Assembly: GCA_039707465.1 (NCBI GenBank)
Contig: CM077644.1
Coordinates: 96,825,375-96,889,374, forward strand
Direction: 5' to 3'
Length of the DNA stretch: 64,000 nt
DNA from: Rhabdophis nuchalis
Lineage: Eukaryota > Chordata > Lepidosauria > Squamata > Natricidae
Position numbers and translations under genes: made by a program. Below, piece by piece: positions 51,885 to 63,745 of the stretch. Numbering within the stretch: the stretch's first letter is position 1; every line of letters begins with the position of its first letter. Below the pieces are notes generated by a model. That model saw nothing but the letters and a program-made list of their open reading frames with translations. It was not told the DNA's origin and searched no databases.

Positions 51885-53405
51885 GCAAAGAAAACAAAAC
51901 CTGGAACAATCATACAAAAATCCTCTCATACACTTTACTTATGTAGTGATTAAATTAGTGGATCAGGGAACTGCTATGGATATAGTACATTTGGACTTCC
52001 GTAAGGAATTTGACAAAATAGACTACAGCCTCCTTCTTGGTAAGGTAGAACAATGTGAAATAGGCAGTATCGTCACCAAATGGATTTGCAGTTGGATGAC
52101 CGTATGAACTCATTGTGTAGCCTTCAATGGAGCTATATCTACATGGAAGGAAGCATGCAGTAGAGTACCTCGAGATTCTGTCTTGGGTGGACCTAGTGCT
52201 CTTCAACATCTTCATAAATGATCTAGATGAGGTGATGAAAAGGGAATTCATCACATTTGCAGGCAACACCAATTGCCCTTGTGTTGGGGGTGGGGGGGGT
52301 GGAATTACCAATACTTTGGAAGTTAGACTCAACATTCTGAAGGATCTTGAGACACTTGAGCATTGGGCCCTATTTAACAAGAAGTAGTTCAGCAGTGAGA
52401 AGAATGAGGCCCTGCATTGAGGAAGAACAAATGCATGTATGGAATAGGAGATACCTGGCTCAACAGTAGTAACTGTGAGAGGGAGTTCTGGAGGATCACC
52501 ATTTCAGTCACCAATGTGCTACAGCTGCCAACAAAGGATAGCAACAAGATCACTGGAAGCGATAGTACTGCTCTATGTTGCTTTAGTGCAGTGCTTCTCA
52601 AATAGTGGGGCGGGCCCCCCAGGGGGGGTGCGAGGCTCCGTAAAGGGGGGCGCATTTGACCTCGGCAAAGGATTTAATTTTTTTAAAATTTCTAGTGCAC
52701 TTTAAATCTTTTCTGCTACAGTTAATAAAGCTATTCTTTGTTGTAAATTGATCCACATTTCTTTCTTTTTTTATTCTCTTATACGTTAATAAGGATACAG
52801 TGTTATGCAGAGGTGTACTTATAACAATTTTATAGACAAATGATACTATTTACAGTCGTGCGGGGGGCGCGAAATGTTTTCTTCTTCCTAGGGGGGGCAT
52901 GACAGAAAATAATTGAGAAGCACTGCTTTAGTGCAACCACATCTGTAATACTGCATCCAGCAAAAGATGCTGAGACCCCAGAGAGAGTGCAGAGAAGGGA
53001 AACAAAGATAAGTGGGCCTCAAGGCTAAATAATACAATGAATGGCGCAGGAACTAGGTGTGTTTAACCTAACAAAGCGAAAGGTCAGGGGAGACATGATT
53101 GCAGTCTTCCAGTGCTTGAAGAACTGTCATAGAGAAAAGGATATTAATTTATTCTCCATAGTACTTGAGGGCAAGACAAGAAGCAATGAATGGAAACTCG
53201 ACAGAGGGAGATTCAACCTGGAAATGAAAAAAGAATTTCCTGGCTTATTCAATGCCTCCTGGAGTAGTGGGTGCTCAATTGCTGGAGGTTTTCAAGAAAG
53301 GATTGGACAACCATTTGCCAGGGATAGTAAGGACTCTTTTCCTGTGCAGTGGATTGTACTAGAAGACCCCCAAAGTCCCTTCCAGCCCTGTAAGTCTATG
53401 ATTTT
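51885..53405 (+). mobile_element. CR1 LINE, 3' half, decayed
   Basis: In shifting frames: MDIVHLDFRKEFDKIDYSLL (RT motif), SVLGPLLFNIFINDLDEVMK (motif before the catalytic loop), [20 protein letters not shown], and the 3' end cccccaaagtcccttccagc. It is interrupted by the hAT element at 52,589-52,925. Confidence 0.85.
52589..52925. mobile_element. 337-bp hAT MITE with 8-bp TSD, inside the CR1
   Basis: Ends cagtgcttctcaaatagtgg and aataattgagaagcactg; exact duplications ctttagtg at 52,581-52,588 and 52,926-52,933. Confidence 0.92.
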
Positions 53406-53835
53406 ATGAAAAAGATGAGGCTCAGAATTCTATCTGAAACAGACCACGAAAGCAAAACCAGATACAGAATCACAAAGTTGATTTTTTTTGTTTTATTAAA
53501 CCGTAGATACAAACAGAGCAGAAATAAAAAAAAATGGTATATTCTGTACCAGACTTCTTCCAGAATATTCTTTCCATTTTTCTCTTGCCTTCTACAATCG
53601 AGACTCAAAATGGGAGCACATTTGGGAACCGATAGGGAAGGTACGTGAATCCCACCTCTGATGTAAGGATCTTAAATTAGGTACGCACCTGAGCTAAGAT
53701 AACAATACCTCCATGAGTTTAAAACTATGGATTATTGTTAGATAAATCAGTGCAGCATTTAAGATAATAGTGTTATTCCCCAGTCCTCAAAGATTCAAGG
53801 AGAATTTAAGATTTCTACATTTTCTCTCTCTTTCT
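53406..53835. other. No recognised feature
   Basis: AT-rich; nothing recognised. Confidence 0.5.
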
Positions 53836-53837
53836 GT

Positions 53838-55760
53838 GTGTATAACAACTAAACCACAACAAAGTAAAACAAACCACAACAAAGCAAATCACAACAAACC
53901 AATCCACAATAAATAAAACCAAGCCAAAACAATAAAACCACAACAACCAATCCACAACAAATAAAACCAATCCACAACAAATAAAACTGCAAAAAAGAAA
54001 ACCACAATAACCAAGCCACAACAAATAAAACCAACCCAGAACAAATAAAAGCACAACAAACAAAACACTAACAAACCAAGCCACAACCATAAAAGCACAA
54101 TAAACGACCACAATGAACCAAGCCACAACAAATAAAACCAAGCCACAAAAAAAACCACAATAAACAAAACCACAACAACCAAGCCACAACAAATAAAACC
54201 ACAAATAAACAAGACCACAATACACCAAACACCAGACAACAAATAAAACCACAATAAATAAGACCACAATAAACCAAGCCACAACAAATAAAACCAAACT
54301 ACAACAATAAAACCATAAACAAACAAGACCACAATAACACCAAGCCACAACAAATAAAAGTGCAATAAACAAAACACCAACAGACCAAGCCACAACAAAT
54401 AAAACAAAGCCACAACAAATAAAACAAAGCCACAACAAATAAAACAAAGCCACAATAAAACCACAATAAACAAAACCACAATAAACCAAGCCACAACAAA
54501 TAAAACCACAAATAAACAAGACCACAATACACCAAACACCAGACAACAAATAAAACCACAATAAATAAGACCATAATAAAGCAAGTCACAATAAATAAAA
54601 CCAATCCACAACAAATAAAACCACAAATAAACAAGACCAAAATAACACCAAGCCACAACAAATAAAAGTGCAATAAACAAAACACCAACAGACCAAGCCA
54701 CAACAAATAAAACCAAGCCACAACAAATAAAACAAAGCCACAACAAATAAAACAAAGCCACAATAAAACCACAATAAACAAAACCACAATAAACCAAGCC
54801 ACAACAAACAAAACCACAGCAACCAAGCCACAAAAAACCACAATAAATAAGACCATAATAAACCAAGCCACAACAAATAAAACCACAAATAAACAAAACC
54901 ACAACAACCAAACCACAACAAATAAAACCAAACCACAACAATAACACCACAAATAAACAAGACCACAATACATCAAGCCACAACAAATAAAACCACAATA
55001 AACAAAACACCAACAGACCAAGCCACAAGAAATAAAACCAAGCCACAACAAATAAAACCACAAATAAACAAGACCACAGTAAACCAAGCCACAACAAACA
55101 AAACCACAGCAAACAAGCCACAAAAAACCACAACAAATAAAACCAAACCACAACAATAAAACCACAAATAAACAAGACCACAATACACCAAGCCACAACA
55201 AATAAAAGTGCAATAAACAAAACACCAACAAGCCAAAACACCAACAAGAAATAAAACCAAGCTACAACAATAAAACCACAATAAACCAAGCCACAAGAAA
55301 TAACACCAACAGACCAAGCCACAACAAATAAAGCTGCCATAAACAAAATGCCAACAGACCAAGCCACAAAAAATAAAACCACAAATAAACAAGACCACAA
55401 TACACCAAGCCACAACAAATAAAACCAAACCACAACAATAAATCCACAAATAAACAAGACCACAATAACACCAAGCCACAACAAATAAAGCTGCAATAAA
55501 CAAAACACCAACAGAACAAGCCACAACAAATAAAACCAAGCCACAATAAAACCACAACCAAGCCACAACAAATAAAACCACAATAAACAAAACCACAGCA
55601 AATCAAGCCACAACAATGTAAACCAAAACATAAGAAGCATAAAAAACAAAACCACAACTAACTAGACCACAGCAAAGGAAACTACAACAAATCAAGCCAC
55701 AACAAGCAAACAAAAAAGTCACAAAAAAGCCACAACAAATCAAAGCACAACTAAGCAAAC
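53838..55760. repeat. 1.9-kb A/C-rich satellite ('ccacaacaaataaaacca')
   Basis: The whole block is built from aagccacaacaaataaaacc-like words in varying order, with larger segments repeated (for example text at 54,160-54,300 recurs near 54,480-54,600). The plus strand is almost free of G and T-poor. Minus frames stay open for up to 588 codons and read as Leu/Cys/Trp/Phe/Val monotony, which I do not regard as a protein. Confidence 0.93.
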
Positions 55761-55809
55761 CAAACTATAATCTTTAATTGGTTATACTTCTTTCAATGGT
55801 AAAGATGTA

Positions 55810-55895
55810 GATTTTCAAATAGATGATATTTCATATTCTGTTACATTTCTGAGATTTTCAAATAGATGATATTTCATATTCTGTTACATTTCTTA
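55810..55895. repeat. 43-bp tandem duplication
   Basis: gattttcaaatagatgat...ttacatttct occurs twice in a row with at most trivial differences. Confidence 0.9.
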
Positions 55896-56729
55896 ATTCA
55901 TAATTTATCCTAATATACTCTGTTAATTGTTAACCAATTTTTAAATACAATGACAATAAAGATTATACTTATACTTAGAAATTATCCAATTTATCCTCTG
56001 ATGATTTATGCCTTCATTTCTACTTTTATTTCCAAATAGGATCATATTCCAATGCAGAAAATCTTTTTAGCTACAGTATATGGACTTTTTATATCAGAAT
56101 AGCGTCTAATATAAAATCTTTTTCTTCCAGATTTTTAAATTTGAAATCCCATTTGATGTAGACAATTAACCAAGTTCTTATTTTAAAATACAGCACTTTC
56201 TCTTGAGAATAATCATGGCTGCCCCACCCACCAAGAAAATGGAAATGACTCGTTGATGCATATTTCCTGAAGGAAAAGCAATTATTAAGGTTAAAAAGAT
56301 ATAAAATACACAAGTGAGTCATAATTGGCTGTTTCTATATTTAAAAGGCATTTTCTTTCATCCTCAGTAGATAATATTTCCATACAGATTACCAGTAAAC
56401 ACTCTCCTCTTTCATAATTTCCATTTAGGTGTTCAGACTGATGATGTTACCTAGAAATCGGAGAAATTAAGAAGTATTTGTGGTAAATTAGGAGATGTAG
56501 GGTTAAGAATGAAATGGATGCTGAAAGAATACAGATTGAATACAAAAGTGTGTGATTGGAAAGAAAGTGTAATGGAATGCATCAATAACCCTGAAGAAAG
56601 AAGAGACACTGCCTTGGAAACCATCAAATAAGAGAAACAGGACCCCCCAACCATTAATGGTCAAGGAAACTTAGAAAGGACCTGCCATAATGGGCCTAAT
56701 AATTAAAAATGGCAGGTGGAAAGTTTGTG
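55896..56729. other. No recognised feature
   Basis: Nothing recognised. Confidence 0.5.
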
Positions 56730-56737
56730 CTTTAAGA

Positions 56738-56855
56738 CAGGGGTCTCCAACCTTTGCAACTTTAAGTCTGAAGGACTTCAGCTTCCAGAATTCTCCAGCC
56801 AGCTTTGAGAGCTGAAGTCCTTCAGACTTAAAGTTGCAAAGGTTGGAGACCCCTG
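56738..56855. mobile_element. 118-bp palindromic hAT MITE with 8-bp TSD
   Basis: Exact duplications ctttaaga at 56,730-56,737 and 56,856-56,863; the right arm is internally shortened. Confidence 0.92.
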
Positions 56856-56863
56856 CTTTAAGA

Positions 56864-58139
56864 GGTACAAGCTTTTGTTAATGTAGTCTTACAATACATC
56901 CTTATAATAATGTACTGCTGATCTATCTATCTGTGTTTCTTGACTGGTTTACTCAGGAAAGCCAACAAAAGTATTTAGACATGGCTTGGTCATATAAAGA
57001 GAATGAATGGTCTCAAAACACATTTTGGATAAAGAGTTGGAGAAAAGAGGAGGATACAATTGATGAGATTGTTAAAAAGATAAGTTTGAAGCACTGATGG
57101 CAATATATTAATGGGTTTATGGGCAGGAACAAGCAAGAATAGTTTGCAAGGCTAATGAAATATGGAAAAGTAAAATGAAAAGTACTGATGTATGGTATAT
57201 TACAGTTTATTTTATTTTATTTTATTGCCTGCCTTTTTCTTGTCTTTCATCTCTACATTCCATAGAATTGTTTACCCTGAAACCAAATAGATTATAAGCA
57301 TGCTCATGTCTAGGCTCTCAAAAACACATATTGCTTATTTTGTTATTATTTGTTTTTGCTTACCAGTTCTTGTTGGGAAATGGAAAAATAATTCTATAAC
57401 TATCTTAAGTTATATCTGCCAAGATGGTTTCTTTTCATTCCTAACCAAGGATAAATTGCTAAAAGTCCCAACTTCTTCCATTAAACGGGGAAAATTTTCA
57501 AAAGGAGAAACATGCGTAAGATCATATTTTGAATCAACTCACTGCGAGAGTTGTTTAATCTTGCAAAGTTGCCTCATGCCAATTTAGCATCTGAAGAACA
57601 GACCTCCCTTAAGATGGTCACAAAGGTTACAGCTGTGAACAAGACCATAGATGTGCCTTATGGAATTTCATATATTTTTTAAAATATATTGTTTTCCAAA
57701 CTTCTAAGATTCAATTTTTTTCCTTAGGTTACAAGTGATTTGCTAAGCAGCTTGTTTGGAAACCTAAAAGCTCTCAGTCACAAGGATATGTTGTATTCTC
57801 TTTTTTGATACACACCAAAAGTGACAAGCCTTAAGGCAGAAATGTTCCCTATCACATCATATACAACCAACAACTATTCTGCATAGGAATTCTGAGAATT
57901 ATATTCCAAAACATTGCAAAAGCACCTGTTTAGTCTAAAGCATACTTTAGAATAATACGTATAAACATTCAGGGAAATGCCAACCTTGTGTTATTTGTTG
58001 ATGCAATAATTCCTAGATTTTCAAACTTCCAGTCAAATGTGCTTCTGAAGAGCCATTAAGAAGCTGTGGTTTAGTTGAATTCTTCTGTGATAACCTCACC
58101 TGTCATAGTAACTTCAGAAAATTTACTTCAAAAAGCCTC
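56864..58139. other. No recognised feature
   Basis: AT-rich; no gene or known repeat seen. Confidence 0.5.
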
Positions 58140-58800
58140 TATAGGTAGTCCTCAATGTATGACCACAATCGAATCCAAAATTTGCATAGCTAAGCAAGAC
58201 AGTTGTTAAGTAAGCATTGCCCCATTTTAGTTTTAGTTTAGTTTAGTTTATTGGTTTTTTATACCACCCTACTCCCGAAGGACTCAGGGCGGTGTACAGC
58301 CAGAATAAAAACAAATATGCAAAGTTAAAAAGCTTTTAAAAACATATTAAACCTGGCCGAAACGTGGAAAAAAACCCAAACCAACCCTGATTAAAATTAA
58401 TAAAAATATGAATTTAAAAAACCATGTTTTATGCCAGCCCGCTTGTTGGGGAAGAAAAAGGTTTTGAGACCACGGCGGAAGGTGCGTAAGTCAGGGATAG
58501 TTCTTAGTTCTGGGGGCAATTTGTTCCAGAGTACAGGTGCTCCTGCGGAGAAGTTTTCCCCCTGGGTGTCGCCATTCGACATTGTCTAGCCGACGGCACC
58601 ATGAGGAGACCTTCTCTGTGGCAGCGTACTGGCCGGTGGGAGGCTCTTGGTGACAGAAGGCGATCTCGTAAGTACCCAGGTCCTAAGCCATGGAGCAATT
58701 TAAAGATAGTAACCACCTTTTACCTTTCTTGCCACATTTGTTAAGTGAATCACTGCAGTTCTTAAGTTAGTCACAGGGTTGTTAAGTGAATCTGGATTTC
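58140..58800. mobile_element. TACAGGTAG-family TIR repeat split by a LINE end
   Basis: Left part 58,140-58,228 (tataggtagtcctcaatgta); continuation from 58,723 (ttgttaagtgaatcactgc). The right terminal repeat is lost. The LINE at 58,229-58,722 is the younger insertion. Confidence 0.6.
58229..58722 (-). mobile_element. CR1/L3-type LINE 3' end, divergent family
   Basis: The reversed ORF end reads TIFKLLHGLGPGYLRDRLLS and GLLMVPSARQCRMATPRG in two frames; 3' end ggctgtacaccgccctgagt. Related to, but distinct from, the 37,706 element; (TTTAG)n-like tail at 58,229-58,252. Confidence 0.8.
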
Positions 58801-58899
58801 ACCAGGTGGCTCAGCTCTCTCTGCAGGCATGCGAGCCAATGCCCCAGCTTAGCTCTACCGCTCATGCAGCCACGCCTCCCACCAGCCAGTTAGTTTTTG

Positions 58900-59345
58900 G
58901 GGCTTTACCACGCATGCACAGGGGGGTGAATGCAGGAGGCATGTGCAAATGCATGGGTATGTGTGAAGGGAGCACGGTGGAGTTGTGCGCATATGTGAGG
59001 GGGAGCGGGGCACATGCGTGGGGTCATGCACGCATGCCCAGGGGTTACATGCACATGCATAGGGAGGGGAGGGCGCATGCGTGGGGGACAGGGCACATGC
59101 CCAGGAGTTGCATGCTCGTGTGTGTGGATGGGTGCAGGTGCAGGGGGCAGGGCACATGTGTGGGGTCATGTGCACATGCAAGGGTGCAGGGGGTACAGGG
59201 GACACATGCACAGGGGGTACAGGGGACACATGCACAGGGGGTGGGGCACATGTGCAGGGGGCAGGGCACATAGTGGTCACACATGCATTGCATTATGGGT
59301 TTGTGCATGCGCACACTTTTGGCACACAGCGATGAAAAGTTTAGC
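58900..59345. repeat. G-rich 'acatgcacaggggg' imperfect tandem repeat
   Basis: Words such as gggcacatgcgtgggg and tacaggggacacatgcacag are reiterated. The block ends with ttagccatcactg, the right end of the 'agtgatggcgaacc' TIR family, so it is probably an expanded copy of that element. ORFs on both strands are artefacts. Confidence 0.75.
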
Positions 59346-59364
59346 CATCACTGATATATAGCAA

Positions 59365-59430
59365 TGCTCCCCAACCTTTCCAGTTCTGTGGACCGGTGGT
59401 GGGGGTGGTGGAAAGGGGATGGTTTCATAT
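59365..59430. mobile_element. Fragment of 'caggggtccccaacc' hAT-like repeat
   Basis: ctccccaacctttccagttc followed by gtggaccggtggt; left end only. Confidence 0.45.
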
Positions 59431-59649
59431 GCGTGCCTTCAAATGCAGCTTTGCATGTTCACGTGTTCACCTGAATGGCCTGATTCTCAATGGGTCGGCA
59501 CAGGAGATTTTAAACAGAAAAATCAAATCTTAACTAAGAAAACTAAAAGAAATTTACTTTTGCAGTTCTTCTTTCAACCTATTTGTTCATTTCCAAGACA
59601 CAAAATTGTCCTGGAAATGGAAAATGGAAGGGAGTGATAGCAGTGACTG

Positions 59650-60262
59650 ATAGGAAGTTACTGCATTCAGTTTTGGTCGCCATGATGTAGAAAAGATGTG
59701 GAGACTCTAGAAAGAGTGCAGAGAAGAGCAACAAAGATGATTAGGGAACTGGAGACTAAAACATATGAGGAACGGTTGCAGGAACTAGGTATGCCTAGTT
59801 TAATGAAAAGAAGGACCAGGGGAGACATGATAGTAGTGTTCCAATATCTCAGGAGTTGCCACAAAGAGAGGGAGTCAAAGTATTCTCCAAGACACCTGAG
59901 GGTAGAACAAGAAGCAATGGGTGGAAACTAATTGCCTCCCAATCAGGAGGTTGTGAGTTCTAGGTAGAGGGTCTCTTGCTTGGGAAGGGGGTTGGACTAG
60001 ATAACCTGCAAGGTCCCTTCCAACTCTGTTAATCCGTTAATCAAAGAGAGAAGCAATTTAGAACTGAGGAGAAATTTCCTGACAGTCAGAACAATTAATC
60101 AGTGGAACAGCTTGCCTCCAGAAGTTGTGAATGCCCTAACACTGGAAGTCTTTAAGAAGATGTTAGCCATTTGTCTGAAACGGGGTTTTCTGCCTAGGCA
60201 GGGGGTTGGACTAGAAGACCTCCAAAGTCCCTTCCAACTCTGCTATTGTATTGTATTGTATT
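59650..60262 (+). mobile_element. CR1 LINE 3' end, with a second CR1 tail inside
   Basis: [20 protein letters not shown] then RRNFLTVRTINQWNSLPPEV flank about 100 bases (59,930-60,045) that themselves end like a CR1 3' UTR (ggttggactagataacctgc). The outer copy ends aactctgctattgtattgta with a short (TATTG)n tail. Confidence 0.8.
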
Positions 60263-60427
60263 ACCTGATTTGAAACATTGCCATCATTATTTCCAATTAT
60301 ATCATTTAGCACAATAGTTAATATAATAATAAACTTAATTAAGCTGGTGGAATATTATGTAACTGAGCATCTTGGTCAACTTCAAGAATGAAAGAGAATT
60401 GAATCAAAATTTACAGAGAGTCTATAC

Positions 60428-60782
60428 CAGTGATGGCGAACCTATGGCACCATTTCTTAGGGCACGCGAGGCATTGCCCTGTCAGCTCCAGCGCACTTGT
60501 GAGCGCTGGCCAGTTGATTTAGGCCTTCTTTTGAGGCCATTTTTGGCTTTCTGGAGGCTTCAGGGAAGCTCCTGAAGACTCTGGAGGTGGGGGCGGAGGC
60601 TGTTTTCACCCTCCGCAGGCTCCTAGAAAGCCTCTGGAGCCTGGGGAGGGCGAAAAAAGCACACCAAAAGCAGGAGGTCACGCACTTAGCATTATGGGTG
60701 TGGCACGCTCACGCACAACCCCCTGTGCTCCCCCCCCCCCCGCTTTTGGCACGCGAGCCAAAAAAAGGTTGGCCATCACTGG
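60428..60782. mobile_element. 'agtgatggcgaacc' TIR repeat, uninterrupted
   Basis: Ends ccagtgatggcgaacctatg and ggttggccatcactgg, inverted. Interior gcattgccctgtcagctcc and a run of C at 60,729-60,740. Confidence 0.75.
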
Positions 60783-61318
60783 TCTATACTGACCCTGAAT
60801 GAATGACTTGGAAACTAAAGCAAGTTACCGTGTCAGCTTGACAATGGAAGTGATTCCTTTTCTATTTCTATGACAATGGAAGTTCTTTGGCTCCCCTCAA
60901 CACTTTCTAAACTCCCATTCTTAGAAATATTTCATGCAGACATAATGAATAAATCATGCGCACTTAGACAACAATATCATGGCACCAGCTGGTATGCTGT
61001 TAAGTTTCTTTAGCTGAAGTCCTTCAGACTTAAAGTTGCAAAGGTTGGAGACCCCTGCATTACGGTATTTTATTTCTTTATGCCACTAAGAAACAAGGGT
61101 AAAACATTATTATTTAGAAATGCAGCATTTTGGATTTGGCAGCCCCCCAATGGCTAGGAGGAGTGGTGGGGACATCGGAAAGATGGATTTCCCCAGTGTT
61201 TTTGTTGGCAGTGATGCCATTGCAACAGACGACTTCCAAACTATTTGTGCGCAATATTACAGCTGTTTTTCTGAATAGTCTATGAAGTAATGGAAATACC
61301 CAGGATTTTGGAGGATGG
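60783..61318. other. Half hAT palindrome at 61,012-61,056; otherwise nothing
   Basis: gctgaagtccttcagactta to ggttggagacccctg is a lone right arm of the palindromic MITE. No gene seen. Confidence 0.55.
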
Positions 61319-61330
61319 AAGATGCAGTGC

Positions 61331-61682
61331 GGAGGGACGCTGTAGCTCAGTGGCTAAGATGTTGAGCTTGTCGATCAGAAAGGTCGGCAGTTTGGCGGTT
61401 TGAATCCCTAGCGCCACATAATGGAGTGAGCTTCCGTTACTTGTCCCAGCTTCTGCCAGTTCGAAAGCATGTAAAAATGCAAGTAGAAAAATAGGGACCA
61501 CCTTTGGTGGGAAGGTAGCAGCGTTCTGTGTGCCTTTGGCCTCTAGTCATACCAGCCACATGACCACGGAGATGTCTTTGGACAACGCTGGCTCTTCGGC
61601 TTTGAAACAGAGGTGAGCACCATCCCTTAGAGTCGGGAACGACTAGCACATACGTGCAAGGGGAATCTTTACCTTTACCTTT
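61331..61682 (+). mobile_element. Sauria SINE, full length, with imperfect TSD
   Basis: Head gctgtagctcagtggctaag, end gaatctttacctttaccttt. aagatgcagtgc (61,319-61,330) and aagatgtagtgc (61,683-61,694) flank it, 11 of 12 identical. Confidence 0.9.
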
Positions 61683-63000
61683 AAGATGTAGTGCAGTGCC
61701 ATATTGACAGCATCATCTGCTGATTTATTTGGATGGTAGGCACATTGGAAGGGGTCTAGCAGCAGATCTGTGAAAGCTTTCAGGTGGGCCAACACTAATC
61801 ATTCGAAGGTTTTCTTGACTACGGATGTCAGAACTACTGGTCTGTAGTCCTTCAACACCTTGCTGGAGGGTTTCTTGGACACCGGAATGAGAGTAGAGCA
61901 TTTGAAGCAAGAAGGGACATAACACATCTCCAGTAATTTATTCAAGATATGGGTGAGGATGGGAGCCAATTGATCAGCATAGACTTTCAAACCAGTGGGA
62001 GTTATCTTGTCTGGCCCTGATACTTTTCCACCTTTGCTTTTATTTATTTATTTTATTTATTTATTTTATTAAATTTGTATAACCGCGCCTCTCTCCCCGA
62101 GGGGACTCAGGGCGGTGCACAGGAAATTAAAACAGGAAATATGAAACATAGCAATAATAAATACTAAAAGCCAATTAAATAGAAAATACCTTGTGCTAAA
62201 ATTCCCTAAAACTCTTACCCATTAAAATCCAATTAAAACAATTTAGAGTTCAGTCTACAGACTTAATTGTGCGGATTAGGCCAAGCCGGCAAGATGGAAG
62301 AAATATGTCTTCAGATGTTGGCGGAAGGAGCGGAGGTCCGTGATAGTTCTAAGTTCGGGGGGTAGGTCGTTCCAGAGGGTTGGGCCCGCCACAGAGAAGG
62401 CCCTTCCCCTGGGTGTCACCAGCTGGCACTGCCTGATGGATGGCACCCAAAGAAGTCCCTCTCTATGGGAGCGAATCGGGCGAAGGGATGTATGTGTTGT
62501 GAAATAGACCTCACACATCTTTTTCTGTGATCACCAGAGGTGGGGGGGGCAGCAGGATGGAATTGTATATAGGAGACGTAGCTGTTGTTGATATATCTGA
62601 GATGGAGAGAGTAGTGATAGTTGATAGTGATCTCCTCTCCTCTACCTACAGTAGAACACATTCAGGTCATCTGCCAATTTCCAATTCTCTTCCACAAGGG
62701 AGTGAGGTCTTCTGTAGCCAGTGATATTCTTCAGGCTTTTCCTCACATTTGCTAGTTCATTTGCAGAGAGCTGATTCCTCAGCTTTTCAGATAGCTTGTT
62801 TCAGCTTACCGTAGCTGGTTTAGAATTACTGTAGATGTGTAAGGTTTTGGTCAGCACACATAAGTCCTCACAAAAGTTAATGTAGGATGTCACAATGTCA
62901 GGGAGTTCATCCAAGCCCACTAAGACAGCTTCAAAAACACTCCAGTCAGTTGAGGCAAGCCTTAGCTTTGCCTCTTCAGTCCAAGATTTCACTGTCATTT
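61683..63000 (-). mobile_element. Rex1/Babar-like LINE fragment, split by an L3 insertion
   Basis: On the minus strand, 63,000-62,500 encodes ELPDIVTSYINFCEDLCVLT, the region before the RT. 62,035-61,683 encodes YADQLAPILTHILNKLLEMC and KDYRPVVLTSVVKKTFE, the first RT motifs. This wording is typical of Rex1/Babar elements of fish and reptiles. It has stops and gaps. Confidence 0.65.
62036..62500 (-). mobile_element. CR1/L3-type LINE 3' end inside the Rex1-like copy
   Basis: Reversed THTSLRPIRSHREGLLWVPS to LKTYFFHLAGLA, then the family 3' UTR and a (TTTA)n tail at 62,036-62,075. Confidence 0.85.
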
Positions 63001-63535
63001 CACAATGATTTTAAGTCTTTGTCTATAAATAGATACAAGGCTTTAGGATTATGGCATGGTATTATGACCATAAAAGCTGTTTTTATTTAAAGGGGCTATA
63101 AATTAAGAGGGGAAATGTGTTTTTCAGTTACATTATCGGCTGTCTATATATGTCCACATGTGTAGAGTCTATGCTGCTGTAATTGTATAAGGAAGACATC
63201 ATAGGTCTACAAAGAAATACATAAAATACAGAGGATTTTAATATATTTTTGGAAATGATAGGAGAATGATAAGTTCATCAAAAAGCTTTAATAGAATTAT
63301 TGCTGCATTCCTTCTTATTCCTTTTATTCTTTTATTTATTATCCAGTTGTGTAATTGAACTTCTATTATTAGTACAATTATGCATTCTAACACTTTCCTT
63401 ATTAAATATGCCAATACACTACTTATACATTTGTATATAGCATTATTTGGCCTTTCATTCTGATCCTTTTGTCTGATGCTGCCAGATATATTCAAGCTAA
63501 TTTTTGCATTAACTTAAATTTAATTGGAAAGTCAA
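63001..63535. other. No recognised feature
   Basis: AT-rich; nothing recognised. Confidence 0.5.
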
Positions 63536-63745
63536 TTTGGAGTAGTGATTTAAGGCATCTGGCTAGAAACCAGAAGACCATGAATTTTAGTTGTGTCCTA
63601 GGCACAAAGCCAGCAAGGTGACTTTAGGCCAGCCTTTCCCCTCAGCCCTAGGAAGGAAGCAATGGCAAACCATTTCCGAAAACCCTTGCCAAGAATATTG
63701 CTGGGATTATTCCAGGTAGTTACCATGAGTCAAATATTGACTGGA
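63536..63745 (+). mobile_element. tRNA-derived SINE
   Basis: gatttaaggcatctggctag (A-box region), gaccatgaattttagttgtg (B-box region, diverged), body gactttaggccagcctttcc. Same family as 12,463. The last 255 bases of the window show nothing further. Confidence 0.6.

Noticed and set aside
53889..55655. 588-codon minus-strand ORF and overlapping ORFs rich in Leu, Cys, Trp and Phe
   Set aside because: Produced by the A/C-rich satellite. Open in several frames at once, monotonous composition, no signal, domain or promoter.
58779..59361. Cys/His/Gly-rich ORFs up to 164 codons
   Set aside because: Open in both strands over a G-rich tandem repeat; no zinc-finger spacing despite many Cys and His.
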